Source of the DNA: Thermogemmatispora onikobensis
GTDB lineage: Bacteria; Chloroflexota; Ktedonobacteria; Ktedonobacterales; Ktedonobacteraceae
NCBI RefSeq assembly: GCF_001748285.1
Contig: NZ_BDGT01000045.1
Span: 1 to 40,271 of the forward strand
DNA: 40,271 nucleotides
Direction: 5' to 3'
Shown here: positions 25,739 to 34,068 of the stretch, in pieces
Position numbering within the stretch: position 1 is the stretch's first letter
Layout: the number at the start of each line of letters is the position of its first letter
Program-made: the position numbers and the translations under genes
Notes under the pieces: generated by a model
Databases searched by the model: none
What the model was told of the DNA's origin: nothing
What the model saw: the letters and a program-made list of their open reading frames with translations, nothing else

Positions 25739-27255
25739 GGGATGGTCACCTCACTGGCCCCAGTTGCCAGGGCTATGATGCGCTCTTCGCTGAACTGTCC
25801 TCGCGAGAGCGTGCCAACGATGCGCCCCTCGCGCATCACTGCAATGCGATCGCACATGTTGAGCAGCTCGGGAAGATAGGACGAAATGAGCACAATGGCT
25901 CGCCCCTCGCTCGCCAGTCTACCAATAAGGGCAAACATCTCGGCTTTGGCCCCAACATCGATACCGCGCGCCGGCTCGTCGAAGAAGATGACTCTGGCCT
26001 GCGTCTCCAGCCAGCGCGCCACGACGACCTTCTGCTGGTTGCCGCCCGAAAGGAGGCGCGCCTTACGGCGCACCGAGGGGGTGCGGATGTTAAGGCGCTG
26101 GCAGGCCTGCAAGGCAGTGGTCCGCTCGCGCCGCAAGAGTAGGAGCCCCAGACGAGCAGGAAGGCTGGCCAGGGTGATGTTCTGGTCGACCCCCAGATCA
26201 AGAGCCAGGCCCTCGCGCTTGCGGTCCTCGGTGACGTAGGCGAGGCCGGCCCGAATGGCGTCGGCGGGACGGCGAATGTGCAGCTCGTGGCCGTCCAGGA
26301 GGATGCGCCCGCTGTCAATTGGGTCAGCACCACAGACGGCACGCGCCAGCTCGCTGCGCCCGGCCCCGATCAGGCCGGCAAAGCCCAGGATCTCGCCGGC
26401 CCGCACCTCGAACGAGCAGTCGTGGAGTAGGCCGCGCCGGCTCAGTCTGTCGACGCGCAGCAGAACGGGGCCAGGATGGGTCTCGGGGCGCGGGTAGAGG
26501 TTGGTAATGGCGCGCCCAACCATGAGCTGGACCAGCTTCTGCTCGCTGAGTTCGGCCCGCGGAAGCGTGGCTACGACACGCCCATCCCGCATGACGGTCA
26601 CGCAGTCAGCGATCTGGAAAATCTCATCAAGGCGATGGGAGATGTAGAGGATGGCCACCCCCCGGGCCGTGAGCTGGCGAATGACCTCGAAGAGACGGGC
26701 AATCTCTTGCTCGGTAAGGGTGGCGGTCGGCTCGTCAAGGATGAGGACGCGCGCATTGAAGCTGATGGCCCGAGCAATTTCGACAAGCTGCTGCTCGGCC
26801 ACGGAGAGCGAGGCCACCAGGCGACGCGGGTCCAGGTCAAGACCAACCTGCGCCAGCAGATGGCGCGCCTCGGCTAACTCGCGGCGCCGGCGAATGAAGC
26901 CGAAGCGCAACGGCTCACGCCCGAGAAAAAGGTTTTCGGCGACGGAGAGGTGCGGCGCAAGGGCAAATTCCTGGTGCACCATCGCGATGCCAAGAGCGCG
27001 GGCATAATGGGGCCCGTGAAAGCTGAGGAGTTGGCCATTGAGATAGACCTGGCCAGCGTCGGGACGCTCGACCTGATACAGTATTTTCATGAGCGTCGAT
27101 TTACCGGCCCCGTTCTCGCCAGCGACGACGTGAACTTCTCCGGGATAGATGTCGAGGTCAACCTCGGCGACGGCGGTGACGCCCGGAAAGCGCCTGGTGA
27201 TCTTGCGCAGGCGAATGATCGGTGACTGCTCCGTCTCCATCGAAGTCGAAGGCAT
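25735..27255 (-). CDS. Sugar ABC transporter ATP-binding protein, double-domain RbsA type
   Basis: The 506-residue protein has two ABC domains. The first has Walker A GENGAGKST, signature LSVAEQQLVEIARA and Walker B VLILDEPTATL. The second has the usual degenerate Walker A (GLIGAGRSE), signature LSGGNQQKVVVARWL and Walker B VIFFDEPARGIDVG. Both are as expected for CUT2 importers of monosaccharides. ATG 27255 follows GGGAGG at 5 bases. It is the first transporter gene on the minus strand after the GntR gene and is translationally coupled to the permease gene. Confidence 0.94.
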   Translation of the reverse strand: MPSTSMETEQSPIIRLRKITRRFPGVTAVAEVDLDIYPGEVHVVAGENGAGKSTLMKILYQVERPDAGQVYLNGQLLSFHGPHYARALGIAMVHQEFALAPHLSVAENLFLGREPLRFGFIRRRRELAEARHLLAQVGLDLDPRRLVASLSVAEQQLVEIARAISFNARVLILDEPTATLTEQEIARLFEVIRQLTARGVAILYISHRLDEIFQIADCVTVMRDGRVVATLPRAELSEQKLVQLMVGRAITNLYPRPETHPGPVLLRVDRLSRRGLLHDCSFEVRAGEILGFAGLIGAGRSELARAVCGADPIDSGRILLDGHELHIRRPADAIRAGLAYVTEDRKREGLALDLGVDQNITLASLPARLGLLLLRRERTTALQACQRLNIRTPSVRRKARLLSGGNQQKVVVARWLETQARVIFFDEPARGIDVGAKAEMFALIGRLASEGRAIVLISSYLPELLNMCDRIAVMREGRIVGTLSRGQFSEERIIALATGASEVTIP

Positions 27256-27381
27256 GACGACCTCCCTGCGAGTGTGGCAGCGGCTTCATAGCCCCGCCCG
27301 CTCTCCTTGTACCCTGCCTGTCCCCCGCCCGCCTCCTTCCGCTTCCTGCCAGCCTGTATCGGCGCGGCCTGGCTCCTCTGA

Positions 27382-28161
27382 CTAGGAGGGGAGATGACTC
27401 TCTTCGGCAAAGATATCGGCCAGCACTCCTTCTTTGGAGTGGCGAATGTGAGCCGCTAACAGGGCAGCAGCCTCGTCGCGCTTGCCGGCGAGTAAGGCCC
27501 GCAAGATCTGCTCATGATCGTTGAGAGCGATCTCGATGCGACGTGGATAGAAACTATCGCGCATCTGGAACATGCAGAGCTGACTGCGCAGCTCCGAGAG
27601 ACAGTGGATCAGGCGCCCATTGCGCGAGGCGCGCGTGATCAATAGATGAAAGAGCAGGTCAACCTTGAGAAAGCGCAGGAAGGGATTGCTCGCCAGCCCG
27701 GCGCGAATGGCCTCTAGCTCATCGAGCTGAGCTTGCAGCTCTTCACGCTTCAGGTGCGGCGCCGCCAGCCGTAGCGCGAGCACTTCCAGCGCCTCGCGCA
27801 GGTCGTAGATCTCGTGGATGTCCTGGGAGGTGAAGGTGCGCGTCCAGTAGCCCCGCCGCGGATCGGAGCGTACCAGCCCCTCCTGGACGAGCCGCTCTAG
27901 CGCCTGCCGCACAGGCGTGCGACTGACTCCCAGTTGCTCGGCAAGGGCCACGTCGGAGAGGCGCTGCTCCTCGCTGCCGCCCAGCAGGATGACGCGCTTC
28001 CAGAGCTGCTCGTAGGCGTAGTCGGCAACGGTAGGGGTGGCGGTGCGCTCTTGCCCCCAGAGCAGGTCGAAGAGTTCACCCACAAAGCGCTCGTCAACAA
28101 CGTCGGCAACGGCTGCCGCTGCCCCCTCCCAGTGATTGGTTTCCGCTTCAGATTGGCTCAT
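27382..28161 (-). CDS. GntR-family (FadR/FCD subfamily) transcriptional regulator
   Basis: The 259-residue protein has a winged helix at about 40-110 (LSDVALAEQLGVSRTPVRQALERL, then LVRSDPRRGYWTR) and an all-helical FCD-type ligand domain with IYDLREALEVLALRLAA. FCD regulators usually bind a sugar acid or other carboxylate and release their operator. ATG 28161 follows AGGAG. It is transcribed with, or just ahead of, the transporter genes, facing the L-fucose operon. Two near-identical palindromic operators at 28407 and 28830 are probable binding sites, so L-fuconate or a later pathway acid is a plausible inducer (inference). Confidence 0.9.
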   Translation of the reverse strand: MSQSEAETNHWEGAAAAVADVVDERFVGELFDLLWGQERTATPTVADYAYEQLWKRVILLGGSEEQRLSDVALAEQLGVSRTPVRQALERLVQEGLVRSDPRRGYWTRTFTSQDIHEIYDLREALEVLALRLAAPHLKREELQAQLDELEAIRAGLASNPFLRFLKVDLLFHLLITRASRNGRLIHCLSELRSQLCMFQMRDSFYPRRIEIALNDHEQILRALLAGKRDEAAALLAAHIRHSKEGVLADIFAEESHLPS

Positions 28162-28406
28162 ACCTGCTCGCTCCTGTCTTGCTGCTTGCTAGTCTCAGCA
28201 GGCCACCCCTCGCTCCAGATCCCAGCCCTCCGCCCAGACCCGGACCGAGGTCGAGCCTGCTACGCCCCGCCGGCTTCAGCAGCCCACTTTTGCCTTCGTC
28301 GCCGCCGTCGCTCTCTCCAACCTCCGACCCGGCTGCCTCCAGTCTGCCCACGCCCACGGTGCGCCTCTCTATTTTGGCGCGCCCACCCAACTTTGTAAAG
28401 AGTACG

Positions 28407-28457
28407 CTGTATTCAGAATACAGAATATAGTATACCCAGAAGGGCCGCCCCGGTCAA
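28407..28457 (-). promoter_or_regulatory. gntR promoter with operator copy 1
   Basis: On the minus strand TTGACC (28457-28452) and TATACT (28434-28429) are 17 bases apart, a near-consensus sigma-70 promoter. It overlaps a 30-bp element (28407-28436) made of the palindrome CTGTATTC-A-GAATACAG followed by AATATAGTATACC. A GntR protein bound here would cover the start of transcription. The same element recurs at 28830-28859 with one mismatch. Confidence 0.75.
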
Positions 28458-28537
28458 GGCGCACCCCCTCGCTTTTGCCCCCAATCTGCGCCCTGTCCGG
28501 CATTGGTCACCAGGCAGCCATTGCCTCCATCGACCAC

Positions 28538-28568
28538 TTGCCACTTTCTGCATGCTGGAACGTATAAA
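28538..28568 (+). promoter_or_regulatory. Possible promoter of the membrane microprotein gene
   Basis: TTGCCA (28538-28543) and TATAAA (28563-28568) lie 19 bases apart, slightly long, about 50 bases before the microprotein start. Confidence 0.4.
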
Positions 28569-28618
28569 AAGTCGTGTGAGATGTTCCGGCACTGTCTCCC
28601 CCGACGGAGGTGAGTCTC

Positions 28619-28714
28619 ATGACTGTAACGTACTCTCCTCTCTCTTTCTTTCTGCTTCTGATCATCGCAGGGGGCCTCCTCCTCCTCTGGAGGCTCATAC
28701 ATAGTCACCATTAG
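28619..28714 (+). CDS. 31-residue single-pass membrane microprotein
   Basis: ATG 28619 is preceded by GGAGG (28606-28610) with 8 bases between. The peptide has a polar start (MTVTYSPLS), a hydrophobic helix (FFLLLIIAGGLLLLW, about residues 10-24) and a short basic end (RLIHSHH), a shape seen in small regulatory membrane proteins. A perfect hairpin terminator follows at 28763-28785. It lies between the two operators of the putative GntR regulon and next to a sugar importer, so modulation of that transporter is conceivable. No homologue is known to me. Support is the binding site, the terminator and the membrane-helix shape; translation is unproven. Confidence 0.55.
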   Translation: MTVTYSPLSFFLLLIIAGGLLLLWRLIHSHH

Positions 28715-28762
28715 TTAGCGTTCGCAAGCTGGCCAGGGCCAGCTCAGTCTGACACAGCCAGC

Positions 28763-28797
28763 CCAGCGGGCACCAGGCCCGCTGGCCTTTCTTCCGT
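28763..28797 (+). terminator. Rho-independent-like terminator after the microprotein gene
   Basis: CCAGCGGGC (28763-28771) and GCCCGCTGG (28777-28785) form a perfect 9-bp stem with a 5-base loop, followed by the pyrimidine-rich CCTTTCTTCC on the plus strand. Confidence 0.7.
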
Positions 28798-28808
28798 TAT
28801 CTGCGCGC

Positions 28809-28879
28809 TTGACTTTGTCACCTGTTGTACTGTATTCTGAATACAGAATATAGTATACCTTCAGATGGCGCAGCGTCAA
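28809..28879. promoter_or_regulatory. Operator copy 2 with promoters for both strands
   Basis: The 30-bp element (28830-28859), palindrome CTGTATTC-T-GAATACAG plus AATATAGTATACC, differs from copy 1 by the central base only. On the plus strand TTGTAC (28825-28830) and TATAGT (28849-28854) are 18 bases apart and would read into the L-fucose operon; TTGACT at 28809 is another possible -35. On the minus strand TTGACG (28879-28874) and TATACT (28857-28852) are 16 bases apart. The palindrome lies in the plus-strand spacer, a repressor position. Confidence 0.7.
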
Positions 28880-29101
28880 GCAGGCGCTTGCTCCCTCCGC
28901 CATCGACGAGGGGCGCCCGGCGCGTTATGCAGCGGAAGAGGCTCTCTCAGGCGAACCAGGGGAAGGGTCGGCGCTCCACTGGAGGTGTGGGACCATCCTG
29001 GGAGCGGGGGCTCATCAGCAGGGAGCAGGAGAGGGTAGCCTGTTCGTCTGCTCTGGCGGAGGGAGCGGCGCGTTGCCAGCCAGGTAAAAAGGAGTGGTGT
29101 A

Positions 29102-30436
29102 TTGACAGTAACCATCGTTGATGTCCGGGTCTACGATATTCGGTTCCCCACCTCGCGCACGCTGGCCGGCTCTGACGCCATGAATGCCGATCCCGACTAC
29201 TCGGCGGCCTATGTGGTCCTGCGGACCGATCATCCTCATGGGCTGGAGGGCCACGGTTTTACCTTCACCATCGGGCGCGGCAACGAGGTCTGTGTGGCCG
29301 CTATTCGGGCCCTGGCGCCGCTGGTGCGTGGGCACACGCTGGAGGAGTTTACTGCCGACATGCGCGCTTTCTGGCGTCACATAACCGGCGACAGTCAGCT
29401 GCGCTGGATCGGGCCGGAGAAGGGGGTCATTCACATGGCCACGGCGGCTCTGGTGAACGCGGTCTGGGATCTCTGGGCCAAGGTTGAGGGAAAGCCCCTC
29501 TGGAAGTTGCTGGTGGACATGTCGCCCGAGCAGCTGGTGACTTGCATCGATTTCCGCTATCTGAGCGATGTGCTCTCGCCTGCCGAGGCGCTGGAGTTGT
29601 TGCAGCGCCTGGCGCCGACGCGCGCCGAGCGCGAGGCCGAGCTGCTGCATCTCGGCTATCCTGCCTATACGACTGGAGCTGGCTGGTCGGGCTATAGCGA
29701 CGAGCAGCTGCGGACCCTCTGTCGCCAGGCTCTGGCCGAGGGCTGGCGCCATTTCAAGCTCAAGGTGGGCCTCGGTCTGGAACGGGATCGCCAGCGCGCC
29801 CGCATCATGCGCGAGGAGATTGGCCCCGACTGCACGCTGATGATGGACGCCAACCAGGTGTGGGAGGTGGGAGAGGCCATCGCCGTTATGCAGGAGCTGG
29901 CGGAGTTTGAGCCGCTCTGGATTGAGGAGCCAACCAGTCCCGATGATATTCTCGGCCATGCCGCTATCGCGCGCGCCATCGCTCCTGTGCGCGTGGCAAC
30001 GGGCGAGCATGTGCAGAACCGCATCATTTTTAAACAGCTCTTTCAAGCTCAGGCTATTGGCTTCTGTCAGATCGACGCCTGTCGCCTGGGCGGCGTCAAC
30101 GAGGTGCTGGCAGTGCTCTTGCTGGCCGCTAAATACGGGGTGCCGGTCTGCCCTCATGCCGGCGGCGTGGGTCTCTCCGAATATGTGCAGCATCTGGCAA
30201 TATTCGATTATATCGCCGTCAGCGGCTCGTTGGAGGAACGAATGATTGAATATACGCCCCACCTGCATGAGCATTTCGTGCACCCAGTGGTGATGCGCAA
30301 TGCACGCTATCTGCCACCGCTGGCCCCCGGCTACAGCGCGACGATGCACTCCGACTCGATCGCAGCCTATTCTTTCCCCGACGGGCCGGTCTGGGCAGCA
30401 GCGCGACGGGTCCAAGCCGAGCGATCAGGCGAGTGA
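29102..30436 (+). CDS. L-fuconate dehydratase (enolase superfamily)
   Basis: TTG 29102 is preceded by AAGGAG with 7 bases between; no better in-frame start exists. The 444-residue product starts with the subgroup-typical segment SDAMNADPDYSAAYVVLRTD and the stretch GHGFTFTIGRGNE. Active-site residues are in place: K219 and K221 (KLK), metal ligands D249 (MDAN), E275 (IEEP) and E302 (TGEH), and H352 (CPHAGG). It converts L-fuconate to 2-keto-3-deoxy-L-fuconate in the cytosol. It leads an operon with a mutarotase and the other enzymes of the same route, behind operator copy 2. Confidence 0.9.
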   Translation: MTVTIVDVRVYDIRFPTSRTLAGSDAMNADPDYSAAYVVLRTDHPHGLEGHGFTFTIGRGNEVCVAAIRALAPLVRGHTLEEFTADMRAFWRHITGDSQLRWIGPEKGVIHMATAALVNAVWDLWAKVEGKPLWKLLVDMSPEQLVTCIDFRYLSDVLSPAEALELLQRLAPTRAEREAELLHLGYPAYTTGAGWSGYSDEQLRTLCRQALAEGWRHFKLKVGLGLERDRQRARIMREEIGPDCTLMMDANQVWEVGEAIAVMQELAEFEPLWIEEPTSPDDILGHAAIARAIAPVRVATGEHVQNRIIFKQLFQAQAIGFCQIDACRLGGVNEVLAVLLLAAKYGVPVCPHAGGVGLSEYVQHLAIFDYIAVSGSLEERMIEYTPHLHEHFVHPVVMRNARYLPPLAPGYSATMHSDSIAAYSFPDGPVWAAARRVQAERSGE

Positions 30437-30567
30437 GGCGCGATCAGGCGCTCACTGGCGGCGCGGGTCAGGCCATGTGGCTGCCCGATCGACCCGCCCT
30501 GGACTGGGGAGGGCAGGCTTTCCAGGAGCCTGGCCGGCGCGCTACAATAACAGGAGGATTGCCTGCT

Positions 30568-30891
30568 ATGCGCAGAGTCGGACAGATCATTGGCCTCAAG
30601 CCAGAGGCCATCGAGACCTATGAGCGGCTCCATGCCGCGGTCTGGCCGGAGGTGCTGGCAACTATTCACGCCTGTAATATCCGCAACTATACGATTTTCC
30701 GTCATGGGACGCTGCTCTTCGCCTATTTCGAGTATGTCGGCGACGACTACGAGGCCGATATGGCGAAGATGGCCGCTGATCCGAAAACACAGGAGTGGTG
30801 GAAGCTAACCGATCCCCTGCAGGAGCCTGTGGAGTCGCGGGCGCCCGGTGAGTGGTGGGCGCTGATGCGCGAGGTCTTCCACACGGACTAA
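30568..30891 (+). CDS. L-rhamnose/L-fucose mutarotase family protein
   Basis: ATG 30568 follows AGGAGG (30552-30557); an upstream in-frame start at 30433 would add an atypical leader and is rejected. The 107-residue product matches the RhaM-type fold: QIIGLKPEAIETYERLHAAVWPEV, NYTIFRHGTLLFAYFEYVG and WWKLTDPLQEP. Members interconvert sugar anomers. Within this operon the natural substrate is likely L-fucose, supplying the anomer used by the dehydrogenase. Family placement is solid, substrate is inferred from neighbours. Confidence 0.88.
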   Translation: MRRVGQIIGLKPEAIETYERLHAAVWPEVLATIHACNIRNYTIFRHGTLLFAYFEYVGDDYEADMAKMAADPKTQEWWKLTDPLQEPVESRAPGEWWALMREVFHTD

Positions 30892-30939
30892 TGCCTGTCT
30901 GTCGAGGATCAAGGAACGGAACGGAAAGGAGGGGCGAGC

Positions 30940-31719
30940 GTGGTCTTTCGTCTGGATGGGAAGGTGGCTTTGATCACCGGCGCTGGCTCGGGGATCGGGG
31001 AGCAGATTGCGCTGCTCTTTGCGCGTCAGGGGGCGCGGGTGGTGGTGGCCGATCTGCGTCCGGAGGCGGCGCAGCGGGTGACGGAGGCGATCGTGGCCGC
31101 TGGAGGCCAGGCCCGCGCCTGGACGCTGGATGTGGCTGAGGAGGATCAGGTGCGGGCAGCGCTGGCTGAGGTGGCTTCGTGCGAGGGCCGGCTGGATATT
31201 CTGGTGAATAATGCCGGTATCAGTCATGTGGGCAGTGTCTTGGAGGCGTCGCTGGAGGATTGGGAGCGGGTGATGCGCGTCAATGCTCGCGGCGTCTTTC
31301 TCTGTGCCCGCGAGGGAGTGCGCCAGATGCTGGCCCAGCAGCCGCCTGGTGGGGTGATCATTAATATGGCCTCGGTGGCGGCGATGATTGGGGTGGAGCG
31401 CCGCCTGGTCTATAGCGCGAGCAAAGGGGCGGTGCTGGCGCTGACGCGCACTATTGCCGCCGATTATGTGAAGCAGGGCATTCGCTGCAATGCCATCTGC
31501 CCCGGCACGGTGCATACGGCGTTTGTGGAGGGCTACCTGGCGCGCGATTTCGCAGGTCGCGAGCATGAGGTGCGTCAGCAGCTCCATGCGCGCCAGCCGT
31601 TGGGGCGCATGGGGAGGCCCGAGGAGATCGCGGCGGCGGCCCTTTATCTGGCCTCAGATGAGGCGGCCTTTGTGACCGGCTCTGCGCTGGTGATCGATGG
31701 CGGCTGGACGGCCATCTGA
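30940..31719 (+). CDS. Short-chain dehydrogenase, probable 2-keto-3-deoxy-L-fuconate dehydrogenase
   Basis: GTG 30940 follows AAAGGAGG closely. The 259-residue SDR has the cofactor motif TGAGSGIG (residues 12-19), NNAG, and the catalytic YxxxK with Y158 and K162. The segment NAICPGTVHTAFVEGYL resembles dehydrogenases acting on 2-keto-3-deoxy-L-fuconate. The reaction gives 2,4-diketo-3-deoxy-L-fuconate with reduction of NAD. It sits between the mutarotase and the aldo-keto reductase genes. SDR substrate calls from sequence are uncertain; here the operon makes this one likely. Confidence 0.82.
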   Translation: MVFRLDGKVALITGAGSGIGEQIALLFARQGARVVVADLRPEAAQRVTEAIVAAGGQARAWTLDVAEEDQVRAALAEVASCEGRLDILVNNAGISHVGSVLEASLEDWERVMRVNARGVFLCAREGVRQMLAQQPPGGVIINMASVAAMIGVERRLVYSASKGAVLALTRTIAADYVKQGIRCNAICPGTVHTAFVEGYLARDFAGREHEVRQQLHARQPLGRMGRPEEIAAAALYLASDEAAFVTGSALVIDGGWTAI

Positions 31720-31895
31720 CGACGCCCAGGCTGCGTTGTGGATGGTGGCCTGGCTCGATAGACATAGACAGCCAGAGACCGTTTGCTGACCGAGCGCAGT
31801 CTGAGTGAGCAGCCGCTGGATGATCTGGTCCGTCCAGGTTGTGCCACTCCTATCCTGTTCTGAAGAGCGAACGCCAGAGGAGGTTTGGTGTAGTT

Positions 31896-32867
31896 ATGAC
31901 GTCTGCAATGGGGGCTGCGGCCCCGCTGCCGCGGCGAGCGCTGGGCCAGACTGGTCTGCAGGTGACGCCGATCTGCATCGGCTGCGCGCCGTTGGGCAAT
32001 ATGCCGGAAACCTTTGCCTACGAGGTGCCCGAGGAGCGGGCTCTCGCGACGATCCGCGCGATCTTTGCCAGCCCGCTCAATTTCCTTGACACGGCGGCGG
32101 CCTATGGCGATGGTGAGAGTGAGCGTCGCATTGGCGTCGTGCTGCGCGAGTTGGGCGGTCTGCCGCCTGGCTTCGTCCTGGCGACGAAGGCTGACCGCAA
32201 TCTGCAGACGGGCGAGTTCAGTGGCCCACAGATGCGCCGTAGTGTGGAGCGTAGCCTGCGTCTGCTTGGTCTGGAGCAGCTGCAGCTGGTCTATCTGCAC
32301 GATCCTGAGTATATTCCTGATCCGACACAGGACCCGTTCGAGGTCATGATGGCCCCGGGTGGGCCGGTCGAGGTCCTGCTCCAGCTGAAGGAGGAGGGTC
32401 TGATCGAGCACTTGGGCATCGCCGGGGGCCCGATCGAGATGATGACGCGCTTTGTGGAGACAGGTCTCTTCGAGGCGGCCATTTCCCACAATCGCTATAC
32501 CCTGCTCAATCGCGAGGCTGATCGCTTTTGGGACCTGTGCCGGAGCCGCGGGGTGGCGGCGGTGAACGCTGCTCCCTATGGCAGCGGGCTGCTGGCCAAG
32601 GGACCGGACGCCTATCCGCGCTATATGTATGGCGAGGCCAGCGCGGAGCTGTTGGAGAAGGCCCGACGTATGCAGGCCGCCTGCGCGCGTTATGGGGTGT
32701 CGCTGGCGGCAGCGGCGCTGCAGTTCTCGCTGCGCGATGAGCGCATCGCCTCGACCATCGTTGGCGTAACGCGGCCCGAGCGCATTGCCGAGACGCTGAC
32801 CCTGGCACAGCAGCCGATTCCTGCGGAGCTGTGGCAGGAGCTGGAAGCCATCTATCAGGCTTCGTAA
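31896..32867 (+). CDS. Aldo-keto reductase, probable L-fucose (D-threo-aldose) dehydrogenase
   Basis: ATG 31896 is used (GAGG around 31879); the upstream start at 31839 adds a non-homologous leader. The 323-residue TIM-barrel AKR shows the catalytic residues Y70 (AAAYGDGESE), K98 (LATKAD) and H135 (YLHDPEY). The start PRRALGQTGLQV and the segment GCAPLGNMPETF match the L-fucose dehydrogenase/D-threo-aldose 1-dehydrogenase branch. It would oxidise L-fucose to L-fucono-lactone as the first oxidative step. The lactone hydrolase is the next gene. Confidence 0.85.
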   Translation: MTSAMGAAAPLPRRALGQTGLQVTPICIGCAPLGNMPETFAYEVPEERALATIRAIFASPLNFLDTAAAYGDGESERRIGVVLRELGGLPPGFVLATKADRNLQTGEFSGPQMRRSVERSLRLLGLEQLQLVYLHDPEYIPDPTQDPFEVMMAPGGPVEVLLQLKEEGLIEHLGIAGGPIEMMTRFVETGLFEAAISHNRYTLLNREADRFWDLCRSRGVAAVNAAPYGSGLLAKGPDAYPRYMYGEASAELLEKARRMQAACARYGVSLAAAALQFSLRDERIASTIVGVTRPERIAETLTLAQQPIPAELWQELEAIYQAS

Positions 32868-33007
32868 TGGAATACCTGGTGAGGGAGTGAGGGAGTCCGA
32901 GAATAAGGGAGGCGGCACCAGGCCAATCGGCCAAATCGGCCAGGGCCAGATCCACACAACGGAGTGCTTCCCGGCGCAGACAGGCACAGAAAGGAGCGAG
33001 AGCCGCC

Positions 33008-33934
33008 ATGCGCGATCTTTCTCTCTCTTCCTCTGTGGGAGCCGATGAGCTGCTCCCCATCATTGATGCCCATGTCCACTTTTGGGACCCGCAGCGCTTT
33101 CGCATGCCCTGGCTAGAGGGGCATCCGCAGCTCAAGCGCGCCTTTGGGCCGGAGGACTACCGGCGGGAGACGCAGGGGTTGCCGATCGAGGCGCTGGTCT
33201 ACGTCGAGGTCGTGGTGGCGCCCGAGGAGGCGCTGCGAGAGGCGGCCTGGATCGTGGAGCTGGCGCAGGAGGAGCCACGGCTGAAGGCCATTGTGGCTGC
33301 GGCCCCCCTGGAGCAGGGCCTGGCGGTGCGCGCCCACCTGGAAGCGCTGCGAGCGCTCTCGCCTTTGATCAAGGGGGTACGGCGCAACATCGAGAATGAG
33401 GCAGAAGATGACTTCTGTCTGCGCCCGGCCTTCGTTGACGGTGTCCGCCTGCTCGCCGACTACGGCCTCTCCTGCGATCTCTGTGTGCGTCATCAGCAGC
33501 TGGCGAGCGTTGTCGAGCTGGTACGGCGCTGTCCCGATACCTCTTTCATCCTTGATCACCTGGGCAAGCCGCCGATCCGCACAAGAGAGCGTGAGCCGTG
33601 GCGGCAGCACATTCAGGCTCTGGGCGAGCAGCCAAACGTGGTCTGCAAGGTCAGCGGCATGGTCACAGAAGCCGACCACGAGCGTTGGAGCGCCTACGAC
33701 CTGGTTCCCTATCTGGGGACAGTGATGGCGGCCTTTGGTCCCGAGCGCCTGCTGTTTGGTGGCGACTGGCCAGTGGTTTTGCTGGCTTCCAGCTACCGAC
33801 GCTGGTATGAGGCCCTGCGAACCATGCTGAGCGCCTACCCGCTCTACGAGCAGCGCCTGCTGTGGTCGGAGACTGCGCGTCGCGTCTACCGTCTTGAGGA
33901 GACGACGACAGCCTCGCGCCAGCAGCCGACCTGA
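33008..33934 (+). CDS. Amidohydrolase-type L-fucono-lactone hydrolase
   Basis: ATG 33008 with AAAGGAG upstream. The 308-residue protein opens with IIDAHVHFWDP, where H22 and H24 form the first barrel-strand motif of the COG3618 amidohydrolases. Further landmarks are IKGVRRNIENE, the strand FILDHLGKP, VVCKVSGMVTEAD and RLLFGGDWPV, which supplies the last-strand Asp. Relatives open sugar lactones, including L-fucono-1,5-lactone. It is the last gene of the operon, 140 bases after the reductase gene and just before a large bidirectional hairpin. Specificity is inferred from the pathway. Confidence 0.85.
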   Translation: MRDLSLSSSVGADELLPIIDAHVHFWDPQRFRMPWLEGHPQLKRAFGPEDYRRETQGLPIEALVYVEVVVAPEEALREAAWIVELAQEEPRLKAIVAAAPLEQGLAVRAHLEALRALSPLIKGVRRNIENEAEDDFCLRPAFVDGVRLLADYGLSCDLCVRHQQLASVVELVRRCPDTSFILDHLGKPPIRTREREPWRQHIQALGEQPNVVCKVSGMVTEADHERWSAYDLVPYLGTVMAAFGPERLLFGGDWPVVLLASSYRRWYEALRTMLSAYPLYEQRLLWSETARRVYRLEETTTASRQQPT

Positions 33935-33980
33935 TCAGGGAGGGAAGAGAAACCGCGAGGAGCGAGGGGAGCCTGTTGCG

Positions 33981-34037
33981 CCGGCGATCAGACCAGGCAG
34001 CTCCGCCTCACTCCTTCCTGCCTGATCTGATCGCTGG
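33981..34037. terminator. 20-bp inverted repeat between convergent operons
   Basis: Arms 33981-34000 and 34018-34037 pair at 18 of 20 positions, with core GCGATCAGA and CAGGCAG, around a 17-base loop. It lies 47 bases after the plus-strand stop at 33934 and 32 bases beyond the minus-strand stop at 34069. It likely ends transcription in both directions although no U tract is present. Confidence 0.65.
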
Positions 34038-34068
34038 ACCTCTGGCCTCTGGGCGCGTCCGCTGGTGC

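Noticed and set aside
28454-28711. 85-codon minus-strand frame over the microprotein gene
   Set aside because: No ribosome binding site and highly charged low-complexity product; the plus-strand microprotein is better supported.
29015-30415. Long 466-codon minus-strand frame opposite the fuconate dehydratase gene
   Set aside because: It lacks family features and a ribosome binding site; it is the antisense of a well-supported enzyme gene in GC-rich DNA.
31644-32987. 447-codon minus-strand frame opposite the aldo-keto reductase gene
   Set aside because: Antisense shadow of a gene with complete catalytic residues; product is low-complexity.
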